Source: Methanoregula sp. (GTDB lineage: Archaea; Halobacteriota; Methanomicrobia; Methanomicrobiales; Methanospirillaceae). Taken from it: 9,184 bases of DNA. Positions 1 to 6,366 of the stretch are shown piece by piece; within the stretch, counting starts at the first letter, position 1; every line of letters starts with the position of its first letter. The stretch is taken from contig JAQWDG010000046.1 of assembly GCA_028705545.1 (NCBI GenBank), forward strand, positions 1 to 9,184. Reading direction: 5' to 3'. The translations under genes were made by a program, and so were the position numbers. Below the pieces are notes generated by a model. It worked only from the letters and a program-made list of their open reading frames with translations, was not told where the DNA came from and made no database searches.

Positions 1-1457
1 CCGAACAGTTCGTCCATGAGAAACGTCCCGAACTGGAGGTCCTTTGAGGCATTCGCGTCGAGCTCCGGGATCCGGATCACAAACATCCGCCGGGTGGTGG
101 CATAGACGCCGTACCCTCCGCCAAGGGAACCGATCGCACCGGCAAAGGTGCTCCCGCTGCCGTCCCCTGCGACCTTGAGGGTCGGGCTCGCGATCCCGCC
201 GAGATAGTTCTCGGCAGCTTTTTGATCCGTACGGGGCTCGCCGATCGTGATCACCTCGATGACCGCGAGCAGCCGGCCGGCATTATCGTACACCGGGGAG
301 CACTTGCCCCACATGAGCACGGGCTTTCCCTTTATGGAAATATGTTCCAGTTCGCCGATCAGCGTCTCGCCGTCCCGTTTTGCAACCGGCCGCCCCTCTT
401 TTTTTACGCCCGGGGGGGAAGGGAGCATGTTGTCGACCAGCATCGGGGCACGCTTCCCGTAGAACGGGACGCCGTATTCCTGCCCGCCCTTCCCGACCAT
501 GTCGGCCGCTGAAACGCCGGTAAGTTCGGCGAGTTTTTTGCTCCATGCAAGGACCACGCCGTTTTTGTCCACGGCAAAGACCGGGGCTTCGAGCGACTGG
601 AGGGTGGCGACCAGTTCGTAGAGTTCATCGTTTTTTTCCGCATCGCCTCCGGCAGGGACGTGGGCGGCCGGGATTTTTTCACCAGCGCCGATCTTCCGCA
701 GAGAACCGGTATCCCTCCCGCCGAGCTGGTACTCCTGCGGCTCGCCTTCGGCCGAGAAGAACGCGTGGTAACTCCATTCGAGGGTTACCGCCCGGCCCTC
801 ACCGGCAAGGATATGGTGCAGGAGCAGGCAGTCCGGCACTTCCGGGGAGAGGGCCCGCAGGCAGCCGAGAATTTCTTCCCGTTCTGCCGTTGGTACGTAA
901 TTAAAAAAATTCTCCTGGACGAGCTGGCGGTACGGTTTTCTGAACAGATGGACACAGGGCTCGTTCACAAACGTGAGTTCGCCGCCCGGCCTGATCCGGC
1001 AGATGAGTTCGGCACTGTTGTCAACAACCGAGTTGTAGAACCGGGCCCAGCTGACCAGCTCGAACTCGGCGTTCTTCTGCGGGATGCGGGTGCGGAGGAA
1101 ATCGATAAGGCGCGGGACCTCGTCGGCCATGTCCGCACCTTTCTGGAGGTAGTAGTCCGCTCCCGTATTGAGGGCGTCCCGTGCGATATGGGCAAGCCTT
1201 TTAGCCGTTGCTACGACAAAGACCGACTGGCCGCCCCGGGACCGGACTTCCCGCAGAAGGGAGAGGCCGTCCATGTCCGGCATCGAGTAATCCGCAATGA
1301 TCGCATCGAAATACTGCCGGTTGAGGAGGTCGAGCGCATCGGTGGCGGTCGCTGCTGTAGTGACGGCGAGATCCGGTTCCTGTTCGAGCCGGGTCTTAAA
1401 CACGTCAAGAAAGAGTGGCTCGTCATCGATGCAGAGAAGGGAGATTGCCTGGGACAT
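1..1457 (-). CDS. Response regulator, REC-PAS-PAS plus unrecognised C-terminal domain (3' end cut off by window)
   Basis: 485 codons are visible and the frame runs off the left edge with no stop. Residues about 5-122 form a REC receiver: acidic pair D11/D12, phospho-acceptor D56 (ADYSMPDMDG), conserved T84 and K106. A PAS domain follows at about 137-255 and a second at about 278-405. From about 415 comes a Gly-rich stretch and then a strand-rich segment (GGYGVYATTRRMFVIRIP, about 447-464) that I do not recognise. No HTH or kinase domain is visible, so the output is either this C-terminal region or protein-protein interaction. It probably receives phosphate from a sensor kinase and the PAS domains may bind ligands or partners; this is family knowledge, not seen here. 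The ATG at 1457 gives a complete REC N-terminus and has a G-run (1463-1467) upstream as a weak ribosome binding site. It is transcribed alone, behind the moeA terminator. Confidence 0.88.
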   Translation of the reverse strand, partial: MSQAISLLCIDDEPLFLDVFKTRLEQEPDLAVTTAATATDALDLLNRQYFDAIIADYSMPDMDGLSLLREVRSRGGQSVFVVATAKRLAHIARDALNTGADYYLQKGADMADEVPRLIDFLRTRIPQKNAEFELVSWARFYNSVVDNSAELICRIRPGGELTFVNEPCVHLFRKPYRQLVQENFFNYVPTAEREEILGCLRALSPEVPDCLLLHHILAGEGRAVTLEWSYHAFFSAEGEPQEYQLGGRDTGSLRKIGAGEKIPAAHVPAGGDAEKNDELYELVATLQSLEAPVFAVDKNGVVLAWSKKLAELTGVSAADMVGKGGQEYGVPFYGKRAPMLVDNMLPSPPGVKKEGRPVAKRDGETLIGELEHISIKGKPVLMWGKCSPVYDNAGRLLAVIEVITIGEPRTDQKAAENYLGGIASPTLKVAGDGSGSTFAGAIGSLGGGYGVYATTRRMFVIRIPELDANASKDLQFGTFLMDELF

Positions 1458-1511
1458 AACGACCCCCGCGTTCGTGTAACTTTCAGAGTCTGGAAGTTTA
1501 TCTTAAAAAAA

Positions 1512-1520
1512 TTATTTAAA
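1512..1520 (-). promoter_or_regulatory. Proximal TATA-like box for the response regulator
   Basis: Read on the minus strand this is TTTAAATAA inside a very AT-rich stretch (about 1501-1530) that stands out from GC-rich surroundings. Initiation 22-27 bases downstream would give a leader of roughly 30 bases before the ATG at 1457. It is an alternative to, or works with, the box at 1555-1564. Confidence 0.45.
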
Positions 1521-1552
1521 TTATCTTTATGTGTCTGTGACTATCCCTCTAA

Positions 1553-1565
1553 CCTTTATAAAAAG
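1553..1565 (-). promoter_or_regulatory. Distal TATA box for the response regulator
   Basis: The minus strand reads CTTTTTATAAAGG, a close match to the archaeal TATA consensus. It lies just downstream of the moeA terminator and about 100 bases before the response-regulator start. Its T-run could also serve as a second U-tract for moeA termination, so the end of one unit and the start of the next are packed together. Confidence 0.5.
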
Positions 1566-1574
1566 CAGGGCACG

Positions 1575-1597
1575 AAAAACGGCTCCTGCCGGGAGCC
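1575..1597 (-). terminator. Hairpin plus U-tract terminator after moeA
   Basis: On the minus strand a perfect 6-bp stem GGCTCC/GGAGCC (1597-1592 and 1586-1581) encloses a 5-base loop and is followed by G and five T. It starts 17 bases past the moeA stop. Archaeal termination depends mainly on the U-tract, but the combination here is clear. Confidence 0.7.
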
Positions 1598-1613
1598 CGG
1601 GAAGAGTAAAAAG

Positions 1614-2819
1614 TTACCAGGGGATGATCTCTACCCGGCTTCCCTTCTCAAAACCCTCGCTCTCTGCCGGGACCCGGAGCACGCCGTCGCTGTTCGCGAG
1701 CGTGTTCAAGAGGCCGGACTTACCAAAGAGCGGGGTTGCGATCCCGTCTTTGAGCGAGACCCGGAGGAAGTCCTCCCGCCCCTTAGTGGAGGGCACGTTC
1801 ATTGCAAGGGTCGCGGGGAGCGTAACCGGGTCCGGTGCGGCGTTCCCGGTCATGCCGTCGAGCAGGTGCCGGACAATGGCAACGAGCACGACAAAGGTTG
1901 CGGCCGGGTGGCCGGGCAGGCCGATCACCGGTACGGTACCGACCCTGCCGATGACCGTGGGCTTGCCCGGCGCGATCGCCACGCCGTGGACAAATACCTT
2001 CCCCATCCCGGCGATCACGACTGCGGTCATGTCCCGGTCATCCTTCGAGCTTCCCCCGGATATCAGGATTGCGTCGCACTCGCGGGCGGCCGTGGCAAGC
2101 GCAGCCCCGAATGCTTCCCGGTCGTCGCGGACAATGCCGTAACTGACCGGGACGCACCCGTGGTCCCGGACAAATGCTGCGATAACAAAACTGTTGACAT
2201 CCCGGACCTGTCCGGTCGCGGGGACCTGAGTCACCGGTACGAGCTCGTTACCGGTGGAAAGGATGCCGATCCTGGGTTGTTTTGTGACCGGCACCTCCGC
2301 ACACCCGACCGCGGCGAGGACGCCGAGATCCTGTGCCGAGAGCCGTCGGCCTTTTTCGAGGACTACCTCGCCTTTTTTGAAATCCTCGTTATAGCGGATG
2401 ACATTTTCTCCGTCCGCCGCCGGTTTTTTTATGAGAATGCTGTCCCCGAACGGCTCGGTATTTTCGGCCATCACGACAGCGTCGGTGCCCTCCGGGAGGA
2501 TCCCGCCGGTCGGGACGTATGCGCATTCGCCCGTCTGCACTGCACAGTCTGCGGAATTTCCCATCAGCACCCGGCCCTTGAGGGCAAGGATCGCCGGTGC
2601 AGATTCTCCCGCTCCTGCCGTATCCGCCGCCCGCACGGCATACCCGTCCATCACGGAACGGGTAAAGCCGGGAATATCGATATCCGATGCGATGTCCCCG
2701 GAAAGCACCCGTTCCTGGGCTTCTGTGAGGGGGACATATTCCGTTTTTGGCGCAGTAGCGAGGCTTTTTGCAACCTCGATGGCCCTTTTGACCGGGACAA
2801 CGGATAAAAAGAGGCTCAT
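1614..2819 (-). CDS. moeA: Molybdopterin molybdenumtransferase MoeA
   Basis: A 401-residue protein, normal length for MoeA. This cytoplasmic enzyme inserts molybdate (or, in many methanogens, tungstate) into adenylylated molybdopterin, the last step of the cofactor used by formylmethanofuran and formate dehydrogenases. Visible motifs are the N-terminal SVMDGYAV signature (55-62), PTGGILPEG (103-111), the start of the MoeA/MogA-like domain at GILSTGNEL (185-193), the substrate-site ISGGSS with a following DRDMT (253-265), PGKP (284-287) and GLPGHP (300-305, His where Asn is commoner). A C-terminal domain IV follows from about 330. The frame is open back to 2903, but I chose the ATG at 2819: MSLFLSVVP is a family-like N-terminus and the upstream part would overlap the preceding gene. 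It starts 10 bases after that gene's stop, so the two are probably co-transcribed. The Shine-Dalgarno match is weak, consistent with translational coupling. Confidence 0.95.
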   Translation of the reverse strand: MSLFLSVVPVKRAIEVAKSLATAPKTEYVPLTEAQERVLSGDIASDIDIPGFTRSVMDGYAVRAADTAGAGESAPAILALKGRVLMGNSADCAVQTGECAYVPTGGILPEGTDAVVMAENTEPFGDSILIKKPAADGENVIRYNEDFKKGEVVLEKGRRLSAQDLGVLAAVGCAEVPVTKQPRIGILSTGNELVPVTQVPATGQVRDVNSFVIAAFVRDHGCVPVSYGIVRDDREAFGAALATAARECDAILISGGSSKDDRDMTAVVIAGMGKVFVHGVAIAPGKPTVIGRVGTVPVIGLPGHPAATFVVLVAIVRHLLDGMTGNAAPDPVTLPATLAMNVPSTKGREDFLRVSLKDGIATPLFGKSGLLNTLANSDGVLRVPAESEGFEKGSRVEIIPW

Positions 2820-2829
2820 GAAGACCCGA

Positions 2830-3015
2830 TCACTTGAAACATCCGAGCTGGCAGCCGCGGATCTTGATCCCGTGGGAGTTAGCGTATTTTCCGATCTCTG
2901 CAAGGGTGATCTGGTGTTTCTCCGCGATCGAGCATGCCTGCGTGCAGGTCAGAACCTGGGTGATACCGGCCTCTTTTAGGGCCTCTGCGATCTGATCTTT
3001 TTTCTGTGCGTCCAT
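2830..3015 (-). CDS. Small CxxxC-pair protein upstream of moeA, function unknown
   Basis: 61 residues, no signal peptide or membrane segment. An N-terminal amphipathic helix (QKKDQIAEALKEAGI) precedes CTQAC, a helix-turn-helix-like stretch (IAEKHQITLAEIGKYANSHG) and the ending IKIRGCQLGCFK. The four cysteines form two CxxxC pairs that could bind a metal or cluster. From memory, similar small proteins ending in CQLG(C/L)F occur in methanogens and sulfate reducers, sometimes near molybdenum-cofactor or formate dehydrogenase genes; I cannot verify this here. The frame extends to a GTG at 3027, but I prefer the ATG at 3015 because a GGTGA ribosome binding site (3026-3030) lies 10 bases before it, overlapping that GTG. 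It is the first gene of a unit with moeA, which suggests, but does not show, a role in molybdenum or tungsten sensing or cofactor handling. Confidence 0.8.
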   Translation of the reverse strand: MDAQKKDQIAEALKEAGITQVLTCTQACSIAEKHQITLAEIGKYANSHGIKIRGCQLGCFK

Positions 3016-3025
3016 ACTATCATTC

Positions 3026-3030
3026 ACCTT
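3026..3030 (-). promoter_or_regulatory. Ribosome binding site that sets the small-gene start
   Basis: GGTGA on the minus strand is followed by 10 bases and the ATG at 3015. It is complementary to the 16S rRNA 3' end and overlaps the alternative GTG start at 3027, so the GTG is unlikely to be used. Confidence 0.6.
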
Positions 3031-3043
3031 TGCGGTAAAGTCA

Positions 3044-3086
3044 AATAAGTGTTATGAACCCCGGTGAAGTGTATACGAGACTTATT
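3044..3086. promoter_or_regulatory. Divergent intergenic inverted repeat, possible promoters or operator
   Basis: The 98-base gap between the moeA unit and dtdA holds perfect 7-base inverted arms AATAAGT (3044-3050) and ACTTATT (3080-3086), with the palindrome GTATAC (3071-3076) between them. The arms are the most AT-rich segments of the gap, so each could be a weak TATA-like element. The arm at 3080-3086 sits about 28 bases before the dtdA ATG, which has no clear Shine-Dalgarno, so dtdA may be leaderless. Read on the minus strand, the same arm would start a transcript near 3057 for the small gene. Neither box is a strong consensus match. Confidence 0.35.
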
Positions 3087-3113
3087 CGCTCCTGACAGCA
3101 TACCGGTTCTTTA

Positions 3114-4427
3114 ATGAAGGTGGCTCTGGTCAGTTCCCGGCAGGACATCGCGGGATGTACGATCCGGCGCAGCATCGAAGAACTCATGAAGGAGGGCGCT
3201 GTCCCGGATACGGGGCGGACGTATGAGTTCTTCGAAGTGGACGGCCGGCTCATCCACGCAGAGGGGATCGATGCCGGCACCGGGGCCGATCTCATAATCT
3301 TCCTCTCCCGGCATTCGAGCGTCAACCCGGTGCCGGTCCTCACCGTCCACGTCACCGGCAACTACGGGGTCGCAGAGCTCGGCGGGAGCCAAAAGACCCT
3401 TGCCCCGGCCGCACCCGCGATGATGCACGCGGTCCTGCGGTCGCTTGCCCGGCACTGCCCGGAGGGGTACCGGGTCTCGTACGAGGTTACGCACCACGGC
3501 CCGACCACACTCGCCGTACCCTCGTTTTTTGTCGAGATCGGGAGCACGGAAAAGGAATGGGGCGACCCGGTTGCCGGCCGGGCGGCAGCAGAAGCCGTGC
3601 TCGATGCCGTTCCCCTTGCAGATGCCGTCCCGCTCATCGGTTTTGGCGGGACGCACTACGCGGTGCGGGAGACGGAGATTGCGCTTTCCACCCGGGGAGC
3701 GTTCGGCCACATTGCAAGTTCTCAAAGGCAGGTCCCGGTAATTGACGAGGCAATCGCCCGGCAGATGATCGAAAAGACCGGGGCGGTTGCCGCGTACATC
3801 GACCGGAAGTCCCTGCCCCACGGCGAGTTCGACCGCATTGCCGGCATCCTCGACCGGCTCGGCATCCCCCGGCTCTCGGAAAGCGAGATCGCGTCCCTTG
3901 GCCGGCTTCTCTGGGAGACCTACCGGGAAGTGCGGGCCCTTGCCGCCACGCTCGGGGCCGGCACCCGGTGTTATGTCCACGCCCTTTCAGGCTCCGGCCC
4001 GCTTGCGCTGGTGTCCCTTGACCCCGTCCTCGTGGCGGAAGCGGCAAAGGCCGGGGAGGCAGAACTCATAGCGGCCATGGAACCGCTTTCGGTTGCCCGG
4101 CTTGCCACGCAGGACAACCGGATGCTCCCGCAATTTGTCGTTTTTTCCAAAAATTCTTCGGAAATAATAAATGCTTTAAATACATTGTGCGTAAAAATCA
4201 TACGTAACAGGGAAATCACTGCGACGGAGAATGATGACCTGATCATAAAAAAGGTCCGGTTCGACCCCGAAAAAGCGCGCGCACTCGGGGTGCCGGCCGG
4301 CCCGGCCTACCGCCAGCTTGCCACCGGGCAGGCAGTCGAATGCGGGGGCCGGATCATTACTCCGGATGAAGTCTCTGTCGCAACCGAGACCAGGATCCAT
4401 ATCCCGGGACTGGAGAACTATTCATGA
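3114..4427 (+). CDS. dtdA: D-aminoacyl-tRNA deacylase (archaeal/GEK1 type), long form
   Basis: 437 residues. DtdA hydrolyses D-amino acids from mischarged tRNAs in the cytoplasm. It is a zinc-dependent enzyme unrelated to bacterial DTD (family knowledge). The core spans about 1-275: TVHVTGNYG (77-85), TLAPAAPAMMHAVL (95-108), EVTHHGPT (124-131), VEIGSTEKEW (140-149), GFGGTHYA (176-183), GHI (198-200) and LPHGEFD (234-240), with conserved histidines that could bind metal. The basic archaeal enzyme is about 270 residues; here about 160 more follow. They include a lower-GC linker around 344-370 and a C-terminal segment (382-420: FDPEKARALGVPAGPAY and on to ITPDEV) resembling a stretch of RNase Z. 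Longer DtdA forms are known in euryarchaea. The ATG at 3114 gives the expected MKVALVSS start but lacks a clear ribosome binding site. It is the first gene of the dtdA-ftsZ-secE-spt5 series, and its stop overlaps the ftsZ start. Confidence 0.93.
   Translation: MKVALVSSRQDIAGCTIRRSIEELMKEGAVPDTGRTYEFFEVDGRLIHAEGIDAGTGADLIIFLSRHSSVNPVPVLTVHVTGNYGVAELGGSQKTLAPAAPAMMHAVLRSLARHCPEGYRVSYEVTHHGPTTLAVPSFFVEIGSTEKEWGDPVAGRAAAEAVLDAVPLADAVPLIGFGGTHYAVRETEIALSTRGAFGHIASSQRQVPVIDEAIARQMIEKTGAVAAYIDRKSLPHGEFDRIAGILDRLGIPRLSESEIASLGRLLWETYREVRALAATLGAGTRCYVHALSGSGPLALVSLDPVLVAEAAKAGEAELIAAMEPLSVARLATQDNRMLPQFVVFSKNSSEIINALNTLCVKIIRNREITATENDDLIIKKVRFDPEKARALGVPAGPAYRQLATGQAVECGGRIITPDEVSVATETRIHIPGLENYS
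4174..4184 (+). promoter_or_regulatory. Possible internal promoter inside dtdA for ftsZ-secE-spt5
   Basis: CTTTAAATACA matches an archaeal TATA box and sits in an AT-rich island (about 4141-4210) inside otherwise GC-rich dtdA. Initiation near 4207 would give a leader of about 217 bases to the ftsZ ATG. The composition could instead reflect an interdomain linker (FSKNSSEIINALN), so this is tentative. Confidence 0.3.
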
Positions 4428-5515
4428 GATCGATTGTTGAAGAGGCACTCACAAAAGCGAGGGATGAGACAGCTGCACCCTTGCAGAACAACGAGGATCT
4501 TGATCAGATCTTAAGCGAACTCAAGACCGAGGTCACCGTGATCGGATGCGGGGGCAGCGGGTCCAACACGGTTACCCGCATGATGGAAGAGGGTATCCAC
4601 GGCGCAAAACTCATCGCCATCAATACCGATGCCCAGCACCTCATCCGGACCCACGCCGACCAGCGCATGCTGATCGGGCGGCAGCGGACACGCGGCCTCG
4701 GGGCCGGGTCCATTCCGCAGATCGGCGAGGAAGCCGCGCTCGAAAACGAGCAGGAGATCCGCGCCATGGTCTCGGGCTGCGACATGGTCTTTATCACGGT
4801 CGGCCTTGGCGGCGGCACCGGGACCGGTTCGGCCCCGGTCGTTGCAAAGGCGGCCCGGGAAGAAGGCGCGCTCACCATCGCGGTCGTCACCCTGCCTTTT
4901 GCCTCCGAGGGTGCGATCCGGATGGAGAATGCGGAAGCCGGTCTCGAACGCCTCCGGGATGTAGCGGATACGGTCATTGTAGTCCCGAACGACCGGCTGC
5001 TCGAAGTTGTCCCCAAGCTCCCGCTTTCAGCCGCTTTTAAGGTCTCGGACGAGGTGCTCATGCGGGCGGTCAAGGGGATCACCGAGCTCATTACGATGCC
5101 GGGCCTCGTGAACCTGGACTTTGCCGATGTGCGCACGGTCATGGAGCGCGGGGGCGTTGCCATGATCGGCATGGGCGAAAGCGATTCCGAGGACAAGGCG
5201 GTCGATTCGGTGAAAAAGGCGATCCGTTCCCCGCTCCTTGACGTTGATATCTCGGGTGCGACCGCCGCGCTCGTGAATGTCGTGGGCGGCCCGGACATGA
5301 CCATGGCCGAAGCCGAGGGTGTCGTGCAGGAAGTTTACTCGCGCGTTGATGAGAATGCCCGGATCATCTGGGGCGCCCAGGTCGACCCGACGATGGCAAA
5401 CAAGATGCGAACCCTTTTAGTGGTCACTGGCGTACGGTCACCACAAATATATGGTCGCAATGAGAAACTTACCCCCAAAGTACAGAAACAGTATGAGATC
5501 GATTTTCTCAAGTGA
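4424..5515 (+). CDS. ftsZ: Cell division protein FtsZ (archaeal FtsZ1 type)
   Basis: 363 residues. This tubulin-like GTPase polymerises into the cytokinetic ring. The nucleotide-binding loops are clear: IGCGGSGSN (40-48), INTDAQ (66-71), GLGAGS (91-96), the tubulin signature GGGTGTG (129-135) and PND (188-190). The synergy loop NLDFADV (230-236) keeps the acidic residues (D232, D235) needed for GTP hydrolysis in the neighbouring subunit. An N-terminal tail of about 34 residues precedes the GTPase fold. The conserved C-terminal part ends at about 337, followed by a short tail ending YEIDFLK, possibly the docking peptide for a membrane anchor. The ATG overlaps the dtdA stop as ATGA, which suggests translational coupling. 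Assignment to FtsZ1 rests mainly on linkage to secE and spt5, which is typical of that paralogue in euryarchaea. No second ftsZ is in the window. Confidence 0.95.
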   Translation: MRSIVEEALTKARDETAAPLQNNEDLDQILSELKTEVTVIGCGGSGSNTVTRMMEEGIHGAKLIAINTDAQHLIRTHADQRMLIGRQRTRGLGAGSIPQIGEEAALENEQEIRAMVSGCDMVFITVGLGGGTGTGSAPVVAKAAREEGALTIAVVTLPFASEGAIRMENAEAGLERLRDVADTVIVVPNDRLLEVVPKLPLSAAFKVSDEVLMRAVKGITELITMPGLVNLDFADVRTVMERGGVAMIGMGESDSEDKAVDSVKKAIRSPLLDVDISGATAALVNVVGGPDMTMAEAEGVVQEVYSRVDENARIIWGAQVDPTMANKMRTLLVVTGVRSPQIYGRNEKLTPKVQKQYEIDFLK

Positions 5516-5521
5516 TTAGAA

Positions 5522-5728
5522 ATGGAAATTTCAAAGCCGGATATCAAAGTAGACGTGCACGAGGAGCTGTTCCGCAAATATCTTCGTGTGTTAAAGCTCG
5601 CGCGCACCCCGACCCGGGAGGAGTTCACGAAGATCGCGACCGTTGCGGCGGCCGGGGTCCTCCTTATCGGGTTGATTGGATTCATCATCTACCTGTGCTT
5701 CGACCACAAGACGCTCTTAGGATTCTGA
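5522..5728 (+). CDS. secE: Preprotein translocase subunit SecE (Sec61-gamma)
   Basis: 68 residues, the usual size for archaeal SecE. It clamps the SecY (Sec61-alpha) channel in the cytoplasmic membrane. A cytoplasmic amphipathic N-terminal region contains YLRVLKLARTPTREEF (20-35), the characteristic Sec61-gamma motif, followed by one membrane helix at about 39-60 (ATVAAAGVLLIGLIGFIIYL) and a short tail. The start lies 6 bases after the ftsZ stop; GTGAT, which contains that stop codon, serves as the Shine-Dalgarno 5 bases before the ATG. The frame differs from the overlapping open extension of spt5. SecE followed by Spt5 matches the conserved secE-nusG order in both bacteria and archaea. Confidence 0.95.
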   Translation: MEISKPDIKVDVHEELFRKYLRVLKLARTPTREEFTKIATVAAAGVLLIGLIGFIIYLCFDHKTLLGF

Positions 5729-5739
5729 TCTTGATCGCC

Positions 5740-6264
5740 ATGACTCCGGAACCTACACCCTCGACAGCGGCACCGGCAGTTCCTGCCGCACCCGAGGTTT
5801 TCAACAACCGGATCTTCGCGATCAAGACGACCTCCAAGCAGGAGCGCACGGTTGCCGATAATATCCTCAAGGCCATTGAGACGAAGGCGACCGACATCAA
5901 GGTCACTTCGATCATTGTCCCGAACGAGCTGCAGGGCTACGTTCTCGTGGAGACCCCCGAGCAGCGCAACCGGATCGAGCAGCTCGTCGAGATGGTCGCC
6001 CATGCCCGGGCGCTTGCAAAAGGCCAGACAACGCTTGCCGAAGTTGGGCATTTCCTTATCCCGAAACCGGTCGTCGCCGGTATCGACGAAGGCACAATCG
6101 TCGAACTGATCGCCGGGCCGTTCAAGGGCGAGAAGGCGGTCGTCAAGCGCGTTGATTCCGCAAAGGAAGAGATCACGGTCGAACTGTACGAGAGCGTTGT
6201 CCCGATCCCGATCACGGTCCGGGGCGACAATGTCCGCGTGGTCGACAAGAACGTCGACCAGTAA
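5740..6264 (+). CDS. spt5: Transcription elongation factor Spt5 (archaeal NusG)
   Basis: 174 residues. Spt5 pairs with Spt4 and binds the RNA polymerase clamp to raise processivity and couple transcription to translation. An Ala/Pro-rich N-terminal tail (1-20) precedes the NGN domain (about 22-108: FAIKTTSKQERTVADNI, the GYVLVE strand, and VGHFLIPKP) and one KOW domain (about 114-150: GTIVELIAGPFKGEKAVVKR), then a short tail. The open frame reaches back to 5512, but that would overlap all of secE. The ATG at 5740, 11 bases after the secE stop with TGATC (5726-5730) upstream, gives the expected family start. In many archaea spt5 is followed by ribosomal protein genes L11-L1-L10-L12; here it is followed by a T-run and an acetyltransferase. 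Its last 37 codons are copied, diverged, at 6993-7106. Confidence 0.95.
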   Translation: MTPEPTPSTAAPAVPAAPEVFNNRIFAIKTTSKQERTVADNILKAIETKATDIKVTSIIVPNELQGYVLVETPEQRNRIEQLVEMVAHARALAKGQTTLAEVGHFLIPKPVVAGIDEGTIVELIAGPFKGEKAVVKRVDSAKEEITVELYESVVPIPITVRGDNVRVVDKNVDQ

Positions 6265-6267
6265 TCC
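6154..6267 (+). repeat. Direct repeat copy 1: 3' end of spt5
   Basis: This covers the last 36 sense codons and the stop of spt5 plus TCC. It is 106/114 identical, with no gaps, to 6993-7106, offset by 839 bases. The differences are at 6156, 6159, 6182, 6232, 6242, 6245, 6260 and 6262. All eight are transitions. Immediately beyond the aligned block both copies run into a T-tract. Confidence 0.95.
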
Positions 6268-6273
6268 TTTTTT
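6268..6273 (+). terminator. U-tract terminator after spt5
   Basis: Six T start 4 bases after the spt5 stop, typical of archaeal intrinsic termination. A further inverted repeat follows (TTTTCCG 6281-6287 with CGGAAAA 6303-6309, then TTTT at 6310-6313) and could act as a second, stem-assisted stop. Confidence 0.5.
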
Positions 6274-6342
6274 AAGCAGGTTTTCCGAACTCGGGAGACT
6301 GCCGGAAAATTTTCACACAACGCCAGTGTTATCGTCTTTTCC

Positions 6343-6353
6343 GGGAAATTCCC
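6343..6353. promoter_or_regulatory. Palindrome upstream of the acetyltransferase promoter
   Basis: GGGAAATTCCC is a perfect 5+1+5 palindrome 13 bases upstream of the TATA-like box at 6367-6375. Its position suits an activator or repressor site. A related AT-centred palindrome GAAAATTTTC lies at 6305-6314. No regulator is identified. Confidence 0.3.
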
Positions 6354-6366
6354 TGAAGGTAGACCC

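Noticed and set aside
660..2807. 715-codon open frame on the plus strand
   Set aside because: It lies opposite the response regulator, the intergenic region and moeA, all well supported on the minus strand. Its translation shows no domain and is rich in Arg/Gly/Asp, as expected from antisense reading of GC-rich genes.
2820..2903. 28-codon upstream extension of moeA
   Set aside because: It would overlap the small gene at 2830-3015, has a non-family composition, and the ATG at 2819 gives a normal MoeA N-terminus.
3111..3980. 289-codon minus-strand frame opposite dtdA
   Set aside because: Antisense shadow of a clearly coding gene with no recognisable motif.
4504..5304. 266-codon minus-strand frame opposite ftsZ
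   Set aside because: Ser/Thr/Arg-rich antisense shadow of ftsZ.
5512..5739. 76-codon upstream extension of spt5
   Set aside because: It overlaps all of secE in another frame, is Arg-rich without a domain, and the ATG at 5740 gives the usual Spt5 N-terminus.
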